A stretch of 51,884 bases of DNA from Gammaproteobacteria bacterium (lineage in GTDB: Bacteria > Pseudomonadota > Gammaproteobacteria > JAJFJF01). A program made the position numbers and the translations under genes. Shown one piece after another: positions 1 through 8,730 of the stretch (positions are counted from its first letter, which is position 1; each line of letters begins with the position of its first letter). Below the pieces are notes generated by a model, which saw only the letters and a list, made by a program, of their open reading frames with translations, ran no database searches and had not been told where the DNA came from. The stretch spans positions 1 to 51,884 of the forward strand of contig JAJFJF010000030.1 in assembly GCA_021774255.1 (NCBI GenBank), written 5' to 3'.

Positions 1-345
1 AACTCCTTGGTGCTCCAAACCCCCCGGGGTGGGGTGCCTGCCCCCCGCCCCCCCCCCCCCCCCCCACCCCCAGGGACTCCAACTAGACCTGTTTCTACTG
101 CAAGCGCTTCAAGGTCAGCCACACCTTCTTCGGCGGCCTCAACGACGTCAGGAAGGCCCACCAGCACTGGGCCTTCTCTTGGGGCTATCGCTGCAGCCCG
201 GGCTTCAGGCCATGTGGAAGGCGGTGTAATGAGCAGCCCTGAAGCTGCTGCTATCCTACAGCAACGCAGACAGGCTGCAGCAACCGCTGCTGCTGGTAGC
301 AATAGCAACGCTGGCGCCAACAACGACGATGACAACAACAAATAA
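1..345 (+). CDS. C-terminal part of a proline/alanine/serine-rich protein (5' end outside window)
   Basis: The frame is open from the first base of the window to a TAA at 343-345, so this is probably the tail of a longer protein. The first candidate start inside the window is a TTG at 7, with no ribosome binding site. The visible 114 or so residues are low complexity: a run of eight prolines, then Ser/Thr/Ala-rich sequence, an alanine/glutamine stretch and a final Asn/Asp-rich tail. No domain is recognisable. Base composition is clearly richer in G+C than the AT-rich spacer that follows. A C18 tract lies inside the proline codons, so slippage would change the downstream frame. Function unknown; a disordered surface or effector-type tail is one possibility. 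The gene is real only if the frame continues upstream. Confidence 0.45.
   Translation, partial: NSLVLQTPRGGVPAPRPPPPPPPPGTPTRPVSTASASRSATPSSAASTTSGRPTSTGPSLGAIAAARASGHVEGGVMSSPEAAAILQQRRQAAATAAAGSNSNAGANNDDDNNK
48..65 (+). repeat. 18-base homopolymeric C tract
   Basis: Eighteen consecutive C residues, flanked by further C-rich sequence (41-46 and 67-71), sit within the proline codons of the partial gene at 1-345. Tracts of this length are prone to slipped-strand mispairing and also to sequencing or assembly error. The alternative +1 frame stays open only to about 229. Confidence 0.85.
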
Positions 346-421
346 AAACATCCTACATTAGCTAGTTATTTTTATCCCTGAAAAAAAACAAAACTAAAAA
401 ACAATGTTCAGTATTGTTTTA

Positions 422-450
422 TAAAAAAGGGCAGCTGAATAAGCTGCCCT
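422..450 (-). terminator. Rho-independent terminator of the 464-5581 operon
   Basis: A perfect 9-bp stem (428-436 with 442-450) closes a 5-nt loop. Read on the minus strand it is followed by six T residues. It lies 14 bases beyond the stop codon of the minus-strand gene ending at 464. There is no T tract on the plus strand, so it terminates the minus-strand operon. Confidence 0.9.
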
Positions 451-463
451 AGCACTGAGTTAA

Positions 464-3121
464 TTATCGCACACTCTGAAAATCAACCAACAGATCACAA
501 GTCAACACACCACCCGAATACGACTCCCCTGTCACCCGCAATGGATTTTTGGTTGGCAGGTCATCATCTGGGATGGCCACACAACGCGAGCCTGCACTTG
601 CTTGTGTGTTCCAGGTGAAACCATATTGAATACCAAACATATGTGACTCATAAATCATGTTGCCCGAGACGCCCGCAATAGCCACGTCATTGGCATCATA
701 ATTATCCACTGTCACGGTAGCCGATGGGTCACTTGAGTGATAAATATATTCAGGTGCTTCGCTGAATTCACTTAAACCATCTGCTTTATAAGTGAAGGGA
801 TAAGAAATATCCAACACATCGTAGTTTGTCATCGTGATATTAAGTACTGCACGTTGTTGCAATGACTGCGTACTTAAAGAGACATCACACAATAGCTTGA
901 GCGGATCTTCGTCATCATCACGCAGTGTTCTTTCAGATAAATATTTCGCGCTTTCAGGATTATCTGACCCCGCGCCAATATCTTCAAACACACGTACCAG
1001 ACAGAACGCATCGGGATCTTCATCACGATTATTTAACGACACTTCCAGGTAACGCGGATGACGAATAATATCTTCCGGTGCAGGGCCCACTGCCTGACGG
1101 ATAGCATCGTTATCAATACGGTAACGAATAACACCGTCTAAACTCACCCCTTCGCTGATTTCAAAGACAATGGGATTATCGATATTTTTGGCACCAAAAG
1201 GAATATCCGATGCAAAACCTGAGAACTGGCCTCTGTCATCATGCACAATACGCTCAAGTTCAATCAAGGCATTACTTTCTTGCTGGCTCAACAAATTCCA
1301 CAGCGCCCCTTCCCAGTGGTTGCCTATTTCCGTATCGATTTGGGTGATCGGAATAAACGGACGTACTGAAAACGCACAATCGACACTGCCGTCATCAATG
1401 CGCGCATAAGAATAATCATCGGGATTAGAAAGCTCAGGTTCCAAACAAATCAATGTTTGTCTATTTTGATCACTTTCAAACGCCCATCTAAAGGTGATGG
1501 TGTTGCTAGGATCATTGCCCATTTGATAGGTTAAAGACCCACCGTCTTCGTTGTCAAAATCTGTGTCGCCCGGGTAATAAGCCACGATAGGCAATGATGC
1601 TTGATTTACCGGTACTACAGGTAAGGCATCGGTGACGTCTGTCCACGGGCCGCCGGGGGTCGGCATGCCCACGAGACTCAGCAATTCATCATTACTGTCG
1701 TCCAAGATATTCATATCATTTGCGATACTGATAGTTAACTGAGCAGCATCAGCATGCGTAATAGCAAATTGGCACTCAATCGGCGCAGGCACGGTCTCAT
1801 CTTCTTTAAATAAGAAAGATTGTGGGCCGCCCCACACCGCTTCCGCACAAACAGGTGTCACTTCAGATTGCGCCCAACCAAACGTCACATATGCATCAAT
1901 CGCTGCTCGCCCAACACTTTCCGTTAAGGCGTAACTCATGCGGCCGTTTGTCAAAACATCAGCTGAAAAATAAGCGACCGTTGCATCACCTTGACCACCG
2001 CCGGCGGCAATCGGTGAAGTAGGCAGGCCATCCTCAGCTGTAAATATTGCCGCATTATTACCCGCGTAAGGCAATAAACTGCTGTCGGCGTGTTCTGTGA
2101 TTAACGTGATATCTTGAATAAAACCGACATCCAAATTATTGCTTAAGGTGATCGGCAAACTCGCATCACGATCGTCGCTATAGCCAATCGTGAAAGCACA
2201 AGCAAACTCATTGCTGCCGGTGACCTGATAACGGTAAGCAAAGCCATCTTCCACATCAGACAGATCGGTATCACAAATCAAACCAACGAGTTCATTATCT
2301 TGATTGCGCTCCCCTTCCCAACGAAACGTGACGGTGGTCTCATTGCCTGTGCTGCTACCATCATCAAGGGTGTAAGTAATGCTACCTGTACCGGCATTGG
2401 CATGTTCTTCCACATAAGCTAAGCGGATCGTGTTATCAAGCATGCCCCCTGGAATATCCATCATGGGGTTATCGTTACCATAAGGCTCATTGTTCGGATC
2501 AATGAGCTCATCAAAAGGGCTTTGCGTTGTGTGCGTTTGATATTGCAACGTATCCGCGCCCGCATACAGCTCGCTTTGGATCACAATGGGGAAATATTTA
2601 AACGAATCGATAGCAAAAGCACAGCTTTCTAGATCACTAATGCTGTAAAACGATTCTGCATCATTTTGAATTTCAGAGGTACAGGCCGGAACGGTACTAT
2701 TATTAGGAAAAGCCCAGGTGACCACTAAAGTGGCTTCATTCGTGCGATCACCACTGCCGTCTTTCAAATAAATATCAAACACCAACTCACCATTGGGTTG
2801 GTAATGAGCATGATTGGCTTCCGTGTGCGGGAAGTCATGCAAGGTAAAAAGCGTAATATATTCGCCATAATTCCCCCCTACCTCTTCAACCACCAAGGTT
2901 TCTATCCATTGTAACGGTTCAGGCAAGGGGGCGCTGGCCACAGCACCCTCTTCGGCCAAGCTTAAATAAGCACCCGCGTCATTCTCCATAACAATATCCA
3001 CTTGACGCTCGATATAATTGCCTGCCGCCGCCTGCGCAGTGAAACTTAAACCTACCAAGCCCATGAGCACATGATTGATGCTTAACGTGCGACCTTTTTT
3101 ACTTTGTTGTGTGTAACACAT
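464..3121 (-). CDS. Large secreted modular protein with paired cysteines, family not recognised
   Basis: 885 residues with a signal-peptide-like N-terminus (hydrophobic segment about residues 17-32, ending AQAAA), so export by Sec is inferred. The mature part is acidic and built from about six successive modules. Most carry an F-x-W strand, a cysteine shortly after it, and a second cysteine about 25-35 residues later in a C-x-F/C-D-x motif, which suggests one disulfide per beta-sandwich-like module. No catalytic motif or membrane anchor is visible. It is the last gene of a minus-strand run with the 275-residue secreted protein (31 bp upstream) and the lipase-like protein, and is followed by a strong terminator. 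The start is an ATG with a distant AAGG. A surface or extracellular binding role is inference only. Confidence 0.75.
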   Translation of the reverse strand: MCYTQQSKKGRTLSINHVLMGLVGLSFTAQAAAGNYIERQVDIVMENDAGAYLSLAEEGAVASAPLPEPLQWIETLVVEEVGGNYGEYITLFTLHDFPHTEANHAHYQPNGELVFDIYLKDGSGDRTNEATLVVTWAFPNNSTVPACTSEIQNDAESFYSISDLESCAFAIDSFKYFPIVIQSELYAGADTLQYQTHTTQSPFDELIDPNNEPYGNDNPMMDIPGGMLDNTIRLAYVEEHANAGTGSITYTLDDGSSTGNETTVTFRWEGERNQDNELVGLICDTDLSDVEDGFAYRYQVTGSNEFACAFTIGYSDDRDASLPITLSNNLDVGFIQDITLITEHADSSLLPYAGNNAAIFTAEDGLPTSPIAAGGGQGDATVAYFSADVLTNGRMSYALTESVGRAAIDAYVTFGWAQSEVTPVCAEAVWGGPQSFLFKEDETVPAPIECQFAITHADAAQLTISIANDMNILDDSNDELLSLVGMPTPGGPWTDVTDALPVVPVNQASLPIVAYYPGDTDFDNEDGGSLTYQMGNDPSNTITFRWAFESDQNRQTLICLEPELSNPDDYSYARIDDGSVDCAFSVRPFIPITQIDTEIGNHWEGALWNLLSQQESNALIELERIVHDDRGQFSGFASDIPFGAKNIDNPIVFEISEGVSLDGVIRYRIDNDAIRQAVGPAPEDIIRHPRYLEVSLNNRDEDPDAFCLVRVFEDIGAGSDNPESAKYLSERTLRDDDEDPLKLLCDVSLSTQSLQQRAVLNITMTNYDVLDISYPFTYKADGLSEFSEAPEYIYHSSDPSATVTVDNYDANDVAIAGVSGNMIYESHMFGIQYGFTWNTQASAGSRCVAIPDDDLPTKNPLRVTGESYSGGVLTCDLLVDFQSVR

Positions 3122-3152
3122 ATGTACTTACCTTATTAAACTTGTACTAAAA

Positions 3153-3980
3153 CTAACACCAATCATGATCAGCAACGGGTTTATCTAACCACCAGTTCAA
3201 CGCAGGACGATTCCATACTGCAGGCGCGTCTTTATCACCGTTATAAAAATTGCAGCAAAATTGCACGGGCGAAAAGCCAGGATCCACATTGTCTTTTACA
3301 CACATATCACCACTGTAGGCTTTGTCATAAGCACCACTGACTTGCTCGCCGCGGACACCTGGGCTAAAAAAGTCAACATCGGCGCGTACCGTATCGGCTG
3401 TCTCGTGAGCAAGATACACCCAAGCACAATTATCAGCGGCATCGCTGTCTTGGCTTAATTCTTCAGGAAAAGCACAAAGCAATGCGTTAGGGTTTCCCGG
3501 AGGGCCCAATGCATTACAAGTAGAAGCACGTTGTACACCAGACCCTACTTGACTGCCTTGGTCGCCCAACACAGTAGGTGGCCAGTCGCTTTTAGTCTCC
3601 CAAGTAGAGCGGTAAAACGTCGCCACGCAACTGCGGCCAAATTCTGGGCCTTGGTTAGCAATCACCACGGTGAATTCGCCATATTGAATGGTTTCACCTT
3701 CATCCCACACCGTAAAATTCGTCCACCCCACGGTTTGATCATATTGCAATGTCGCTGGCGGTGTTTCAGGGCCAATGGTGCCAGGCGGCGAACCCACTGA
3801 ACCGCTGTCGCGATCAAACTTCAGCACTAAGCCTGCATCCCCTAATGCCGCATCCATTTCATAGGGCTTTTCAAATGACTTATTCGTTAACGTTACCATC
3901 GACTCTGCTTGCACACTGCCCATCGCAAGTAAGCTGGCAATGAGCACGGCCGAGCGGCTAAAAAAAGTGTTTATCATCAT
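3153..3980 (-). CDS. Secreted cysteine-containing protein, unknown function
   Basis: 275 residues starting with a clear signal peptide (two methionines, hydrophobic core, cleavage probably after SVQA near residue 25). The start is supported by GAGGG just upstream of the first ATG. The mature protein contains about ten cysteines, including a Cys-Cys pair near the C-terminus, and several aromatic Trp/Tyr-rich strands, suggesting a disulfide-stabilised extracellular fold. It lies only 11 bp downstream of the lipase-like gene and 31 bp upstream of the 885-residue secreted protein, so all three are probably one transcript. I do not recognise a family. Joint action with the neighbours in the periplasm or outside the cell is inferred from position alone. 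Confidence 0.75.
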   Translation of the reverse strand: MMINTFFSRSAVLIASLLAMGSVQAESMVTLTNKSFEKPYEMDAALGDAGLVLKFDRDSGSVGSPPGTIGPETPPATLQYDQTVGWTNFTVWDEGETIQYGEFTVVIANQGPEFGRSCVATFYRSTWETKSDWPPTVLGDQGSQVGSGVQRASTCNALGPPGNPNALLCAFPEELSQDSDAADNCAWVYLAHETADTVRADVDFFSPGVRGEQVSGAYDKAYSGDMCVKDNVDPGFSPVQFCCNFYNGDKDAPAVWNRPALNWWLDKPVADHDWC

Positions 3981-3991
3981 AGTACCCTCTT

Positions 3992-5581
3992 TTAATTCGA
4001 AATAGGCTGCGCGGTCGTCGCAGCGTCTGCGCGCACGACATAACGCACTTCTTGCAATGACGTGCCGCTGTGATGCATTACTTGCGGTGTGGTTGCTTGC
4101 ATAGACACCTGAACAGGCAAGTTTAATAATTGCCCCAATCGATACGATACTATGTTTTGCCCTACAAGCGACTCACCGCGCTGCTGCACCCACAAAGGCA
4201 GTTGGCGCACGGTTTGCGGCCACATGGCGGTCATGTCTAGTTCACTTAAGTATTGTTGGAGCGTGAGTGTGGCTTCCAGTGTTTCAAATAATGATGCGTC
4301 TTTGCCTACCAGACGTTTACTGTATAGGCTGACCCACAGGCCATCGAGCAACAAGGCGCCCATGTCCCAGTTACCGGCATTATCAAGATAGATTGACTGT
4401 AAACCGACTCGCTGCTGCTGCGCTAACGCAAGCACGGGCTGGGTCAATACAGCGCGCATGCCTTGTCCATGCCAAGTGATCGCATTGCTTTGAATAACTT
4501 GCTGCAAGGCGTCACTTTGTAATGCATTTAACGCGCTTAACCATTGTACCCAACGTGACTGCACGGTTTGTTTGAATGCCTCGATAGCCTCAACATCTGT
4601 TAGGTGTTGTGCCAGACTCGCCACATCATGCGGCAACGTATGGCTGTTTGCGCGTAAACGGAAGGTGGCGTACCCCTGCGCGGCATGGTGATAGGCTTGA
4701 TGCGCAAAGGTCGCGTCAGGGCCATCCCATAAAATAACCGAACGCACAGCCGTTTTTTCAGTATCAGGCACAATCAAATCAAACAACACGGTGTGGCTTG
4801 CCGTGGCAATCGCCCCATGAATAGCCTGCGCACCGGGCATGTCGGTATTTAATGGCAACACGGATGAAATATGCGTCGTGACCGTTTCTTGCGCGGCCGT
4901 CAATAATGCAGCACTTAAATCATGATGTGCTTGCTTGTCAGCTTGCACCGTAAACGTCGTGAAACGCCAAATAGGCACAGAGGTCACTTGTGCCAAACGT
5001 TGCAATGCGTTTTCATAACGTTGCGTGCTTAGCGTGTGCGGCAATGTTGCTAAGCGCTGCGCGGCCGTGTCTATTTGCCCACTGCTAGCCGCATAAATAT
5101 GTGTACTGATCAGGGCGATTAAATGACGCGATGGCTGCGCCTCACTTGCATAAGTGGTCTCAGGCAAAATAATGAGCGCACGCTCGCCTTTTACGTCTAA
5201 CACACGCGCAATAATATCGACACGCTGCCCTTGGCTATCAAACACCTGAACGAGATCACCGCCGTCTTGCGGCACAGCATTTAATGGCACATCCGGTAAT
5301 AATTCAAACACGGTAGCGACTTGTGGGTGAAAGCCTGCCGTTTGTGCTTGGTAAGCGTGTTGGATCTGTAAATAATCCGGTAATACGCTTGTTGATTGCA
5401 CGGCCTCTACTTCAGGCACAACAAAATCATTGGGGTAAGGCAAGGTGCAATGCGTTTGTGACATCGGGTTAGCACACGTATTCAATGCACTCGCAAAAGC
5501 AGGCCATGCTATCACCAAGCTCATCACGCTTAACGCCAAAGAACGTAGTCGCAGGCCTCGTCTGCTGAGGTGTTTGATCAT
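3992..5581 (-). CDS. Secreted lipase-like protein (virulence-factor-lipase N-terminal type)
   Basis: 529 residues from the preferred ATG at 5581, which has GGGAGAAGG directly upstream; an in-frame ATG six codons earlier lacks such a site. A signal peptide occupies about residues 1-30. Right after it comes a C-x-LPYPNDF motif, the signature-like opening of secreted bacterial alpha/beta-hydrolase or lipase proteins of the VolA type. The rest contains predicted alpha/beta segments, but I see no clean GxSxG nucleophile motif, so the enzymatic activity is uncertain. It lies 118 bp downstream of a FadL-type fatty-acid channel and begins a run of three secreted-protein genes. Lipid hydrolysis feeding FadL is a plausible inference. 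It could instead be a non-catalytic relative. Confidence 0.55.
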   Translation of the reverse strand: MIKHLSRRGLRLRSLALSVMSLVIAWPAFASALNTCANPMSQTHCTLPYPNDFVVPEVEAVQSTSVLPDYLQIQHAYQAQTAGFHPQVATVFELLPDVPLNAVPQDGGDLVQVFDSQGQRVDIIARVLDVKGERALIILPETTYASEAQPSRHLIALISTHIYAASSGQIDTAAQRLATLPHTLSTQRYENALQRLAQVTSVPIWRFTTFTVQADKQAHHDLSAALLTAAQETVTTHISSVLPLNTDMPGAQAIHGAIATASHTVLFDLIVPDTEKTAVRSVILWDGPDATFAHQAYHHAAQGYATFRLRANSHTLPHDVASLAQHLTDVEAIEAFKQTVQSRWVQWLSALNALQSDALQQVIQSNAITWHGQGMRAVLTQPVLALAQQQRVGLQSIYLDNAGNWDMGALLLDGLWVSLYSKRLVGKDASLFETLEATLTLQQYLSELDMTAMWPQTVRQLPLWVQQRGESLVGQNIVSYRLGQLLNLPVQVSMQATTPQVMHHSGTSLQEVRYVVRADAATTAQPISN

Positions 5582-5699
5582 AATCCTTCTCCCAACCATT
5601 TTTTGAGTAATATTAATAATTTAGTTATTTGGATTCCATAATTTAAGCATGGAGAGGGTGATGACATATTCGCTAACCTAGCCTACCGCCCGGCGCGGC

Positions 5700-7115
5700 T
5701 TACCAAAGCTTGCCGTTGACTTGTACGGCAATAAAATCAGAAGACTGGCGAGTTGAGCCCTCTAATGTGTATTCATTGCCCGGTGTCGTCCCGTCTATTG
5801 GATCTGTCGCCATATCGATGTCACCATCTGTCATAAAGGCGTGAGTATAAGCCACATCCATACTGATGCGATCATTAAATTGATACCCAAAACCAATACC
5901 GATTTCATAGCGATCAGTTTCAGAATGGATAATCGTGCGTGTTGAATCGCTAAACGGCGATTGATCAAAGGCAAAACCCGCACGCAATACTAACTTAGGA
6001 TTAACGTCATAGGTTGCACCTACAGCGATTCTTACTGCATCATCTAAATCTTCCATCGAGGTATCGTAAACGGGCAAATGGTCCAAATCATCATCAGCAC
6101 CACGTGAAACATGTGGATCAAAGTTCCGCAGATTACTCCAGGTCATGTAATCAAAGTTCGCCATCACGCGCCAATCAGCATTAATACGGTAGGTTGCGCC
6201 TAGCGAATAGGTATCAGGTGCATCAAAATCAGAGGTGAAGGGCGAGTCAGCAATACTATCCACAATAGGGTTACCGGTTTCACTAAAACCACTGGCTGCC
6301 GTACCCGAGAGATCATGACGTACACCGTAACGGAAAGAGGCGCCGAGCATCAGATCGTCAATCACTTCGTAAGCAATACCTACGTTAAAGCCAACAGACC
6401 AATCGTCTGCATCACTGGTGATTTCGACATCACCATCAATACCACTTGGCAAATCATCGCAGCCTTCTGGTAACTGACCGTTAGGCAGCGGTTTACATCG
6501 CGCATCAATCACATTCGCCATATCAATCATTGAGCTATATTGCGTATCAATATACTGCACACTCAAACCCGCCCCGATCGAAAAGCGATCGGTCACTTTA
6601 AACGCCACGCTGGGATTAATATCCACTGCGGTAATGGTTTCAGAGGTAGAAGCATAACGCGTCGGATCGGTATCATCTAAATCGCGCTGCACTTGATAAG
6701 GAAGCGTAATGCCTAAACCCAAAAAGATGCGTTCGCCCATCGGCATCAAACCATCTAATGGCAGAACGTAATAAGCAAAGGGATTGACGAGCACTTGGTT
6801 GTCGTTTACATCACGCGTATCAAGGGGATCGCCTGCCCAGTTTGTTGCACTGTCGGTATCAAAATCGAACTGAGAATATTCGAGGGTAAAACCACCGCTG
6901 ACATGATGGCTGTCGCTATCCAAAAAACCCATGAGCGCGGGGTTAAAATATTGGCTACTGGCATCTTCGGCCGAAGACACACTGCCCGCACCGGCGGTAC
7001 CTTGATTCGACACGCTGGGCATCAAGGCGTCGTAACGTGCCTGTGCCGTCAAAGGAAGAAATAAGAAAGGGAGCGTCGCAAGCGCTGTTAACCAAGCACG
7101 AAAGCGTTGATTCAT
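5700..7115 (-). CDS. fadL: FadL/OmpP1/TodX-family outer-membrane long-chain fatty acid channel
   Basis: 471 residues with a signal peptide (cleavage near AQA, about residue 26) and the family's opening signature: SNQGTAGAGS followed by an alanine-rich segment and DASSQYFNPALM, matching the FadL N-terminal hatch region. Alternating beta strands follow and the last residue region is consistent with a beta-barrel ending in an aromatic residue (KLW). FadL-family proteins let hydrophobic compounds, usually long-chain fatty acids, cross the outer membrane. The gene has its own candidate promoter (7150-7178) and precedes the lipase-like gene by 118 bp on the same strand. Substrate is not certain from sequence, since TodX-type relatives carry aromatic hydrocarbons. 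Confidence 0.9.
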   Translation of the reverse strand: MNQRFRAWLTALATLPFLFLPLTAQARYDALMPSVSNQGTAGAGSVSSAEDASSQYFNPALMGFLDSDSHHVSGGFTLEYSQFDFDTDSATNWAGDPLDTRDVNDNQVLVNPFAYYVLPLDGLMPMGERIFLGLGITLPYQVQRDLDDTDPTRYASTSETITAVDINPSVAFKVTDRFSIGAGLSVQYIDTQYSSMIDMANVIDARCKPLPNGQLPEGCDDLPSGIDGDVEITSDADDWSVGFNVGIAYEVIDDLMLGASFRYGVRHDLSGTAASGFSETGNPIVDSIADSPFTSDFDAPDTYSLGATYRINADWRVMANFDYMTWSNLRNFDPHVSRGADDDLDHLPVYDTSMEDLDDAVRIAVGATYDVNPKLVLRAGFAFDQSPFSDSTRTIIHSETDRYEIGIGFGYQFNDRISMDVAYTHAFMTDGDIDMATDPIDGTTPGNEYTLEGSTRQSSDFIAVQVNGKLW

Positions 7116-7149
7116 CCGATAGCCTCTTTTAAGGTTTTGTACTGATCCA

Positions 7150-7178
7150 TTTATACCATCTTAATGGGGTGCATTAAA
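7150..7178 (-). promoter_or_regulatory. Candidate promoter of the FadL gene
   Basis: On the minus strand an extended -10 (TGG TATAAA, hexamer at 7150-7155) is preceded after 17 bp by a weak -35 (TTTAAT, 7173-7178). Transcription would start about 25-30 bases before the FadL start codon, leaving room for the AGAGG ribosome binding site. Confidence 0.45.
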
Positions 7179-7377
7179 GCGCTACCCACCCCGCGCCCGC
7201 GGGCGATGAATTCAATTTGCGTATTTAATCACAGGCCAGTTTTCTATTCAACTCAAACTGATCAAAATATGTGCAATCTTGCGCACTTTCAACCAAGCTT
7301 TGAAGCACGCAACAAGATTGCGTGGGTAAGCGCAACTAATGTAGTATGTTGGTTCATTCTTTTTGGCTATGAGCGAC

Positions 7378-7391
7378 AAGTTAATTAACTT
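7378..7391. promoter_or_regulatory. 14-bp perfect palindrome, possible operator
   Basis: AAGTTAATTAACTT is a perfect dyad, flanked at slightly unequal distances by AGCGA (7372-7376) and TCGCT (7398-7402). It lies between the divergent fadL and sohB genes, nearer to sohB. A regulator binding site is possible but not shown. Confidence 0.3.
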
Positions 7392-7467
7392 AACTTATCG
7401 CTGTTAAGCGCCCCTTTTTGAAGGCAGGCCTTAGCATAGCCGCTTAAATTTTAGGGTTCCATCCACT

Positions 7468-8496
7468 ATGTTCGAGATGTTTACTGAATACTTACTCTTC
7501 TTCGCGAAAACCGCTACCCTCGTCGTGGCTATTTTAATCGTGCTCACCGGCATTATTGCCCTTTCCACCAAACAAAAAAAACAGGGCGAACATATCGCGG
7601 TTAAAAAGCTTAACGATCACTTTGATGAATTACAAAACACACTGCAAGGCGAGCTGCTCTCAAAAAAAGAATGGAAAGCCGCGTTAAAAGAGAAAAAAGC
7701 CAAAGACAAGTCGGGAAAATCAGACGACACCTCCCCGCGCAAAAAGATATTTGTATTGGCCTTTGAAGGCGACATCCGCGCCTCTAGCATCCATACCCTG
7801 CGCGAAGAAATTACCGCGGTGCTCACCACGGCCACGCCCGAAGATGAAGTCATGATTAATTTAGAAAGCCCGGGCGGCTTAGTGCACGCCTATGGTTTGG
7901 CCGCTTCACAGCTCGCGCGCATTCGCGCACACAATATTCCACTCACCGTGTGTGTCGATAAAGTCGCTGCCAGTGGCGGCTACATGATGGCGTGTATCGC
8001 TAACCGCATTATTGCCGCGCCTTTTGCCATTTTGGGTTCGATCGGTGTCTTGGCACAACTGCCTAACTTCCACCGCTTGCTTGAAAAGCACGATATCGAT
8101 TTTGAACAACACACCGCCGGCGAATACAAACGCACCCTCACTATGTTTGGTGACATCACATCAAAAGACCGCGAAAAGTTTCAGGAAGAAATTGAAGAAA
8201 CCCATCAGCTCTTTAAAGCTTTTGTGCACGAGCACCGCCCTCGCCTTGATATTGATAAAGTCGCTACCGGCGAGCATTGGTATGGCACACAAGCCAAAGC
8301 GCTGGATTTAATTGATGAGATCAACACCAGCGATGATTACCTCTTTGCCGCAAGCCGCACCGCAGACCTTTATCAAGTCACCTACCAAGCGAAGAAAAAC
8401 CTAAGCGAAAAGCTCTTTTCCGCCTTTCAAACCACAGTAGAAAATCTAGTCACCCGCGCCGCCCACTTTACGGGTTTTAAATTGGCGAAAAAGTAG
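7468..8496 (+). CDS. sohB: SohB-type inner-membrane serine protease (peptidase family S49)
   Basis: 342 residues, close to the 349 of E. coli SohB. One N-terminal membrane helix (about residues 12-33) is followed by a charged lysine-rich linker and the S49/Clp-like fold from about residue 92. The serine in AASGGYMM (about Ser169) and the lysine in GEYKRTLT (about Lys221) are the expected Ser-Lys catalytic dyad, and LESPGG forms the oxyanion-side loop. SohB is a signal-peptide-peptidase-like protease whose active site faces the periplasm. The gene stands alone between a FadL gene on the other strand and a repeat-flanked orphan gene. Confidence 0.93.
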   Translation: MFEMFTEYLLFFAKTATLVVAILIVLTGIIALSTKQKKQGEHIAVKKLNDHFDELQNTLQGELLSKKEWKAALKEKKAKDKSGKSDDTSPRKKIFVLAFEGDIRASSIHTLREEITAVLTTATPEDEVMINLESPGGLVHAYGLAASQLARIRAHNIPLTVCVDKVAASGGYMMACIANRIIAAPFAILGSIGVLAQLPNFHRLLEKHDIDFEQHTAGEYKRTLTMFGDITSKDREKFQEEIEETHQLFKAFVHEHRPRLDIDKVATGEHWYGTQAKALDLIDEINTSDDYLFAASRTADLYQVTYQAKKNLSEKLFSAFQTTVENLVTRAAHFTGFKLAKK

Positions 8497-8520
8497 TTAG
8501 CTGGCACCTATACTCTTCAG

Positions 8521-8598
8521 TAGAGGCACGGCACGCCGTGCCCCTACATCCGTATATTCACCTCTTTTTAAGGGCGACCTTTGGCACCCCTACATCGG
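8521..8598. repeat. Short palindromic repeat with two GATGTAGGGG cores
   Basis: A nearly perfect hairpin (8521-8532 with 8535-8546, 11 of 12 positions pairing) ends in CCCCTACATC, and a second CCCCTACATC occurs at 8587-8596. The same core, TGATGTAGGGC, starts the element at 32664. It looks like a dispersed intergenic repeat. Confidence 0.6.
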
Positions 8599-8648
8599 TT
8601 TTTCAAATACTTACGGTCAAAAAGCACTGAACACAGTTTGTCAATAAA

Positions 8649-8676
8649 CTTACACTTTGATGTTACACCATATATA
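8649..8676 (+). promoter_or_regulatory. Weak candidate promoter of the orphan gene at 8731
   Basis: CTTACA (8649-8654), a 16-bp spacer and TATATA (8671-8676) lie in an AT-rich stretch 55 bases before the ATG. The match is moderate and could be chance in AT-rich DNA. Confidence 0.3.
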
Positions 8677-8730
8677 GAGAAGAATACAAAAACTGATTGA
8701 TTGCGTACCTTCTAAAAACTGACATTAAAC

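Larger units (their letters stand above)
7116..7467. other. 352-bp divergent intergenic region between fadL and sohB
   Basis: No credible gene is seen here. It holds the candidate FadL promoter, a short GC palindrome around 7190-7204, and a 14-bp perfect palindrome at 7378-7391 about 75 bases before the sohB start. An open frame at 7164-7388 lacks a ribosome binding site and any family resemblance, and I regard it as spurious. Confidence 0.6.

Noticed and set aside
7164..7388. Open frame of 74 codons between fadL and sohB
   Set aside because: No ribosome binding site, no family resemblance, and it overlaps palindromic intergenic sequence.
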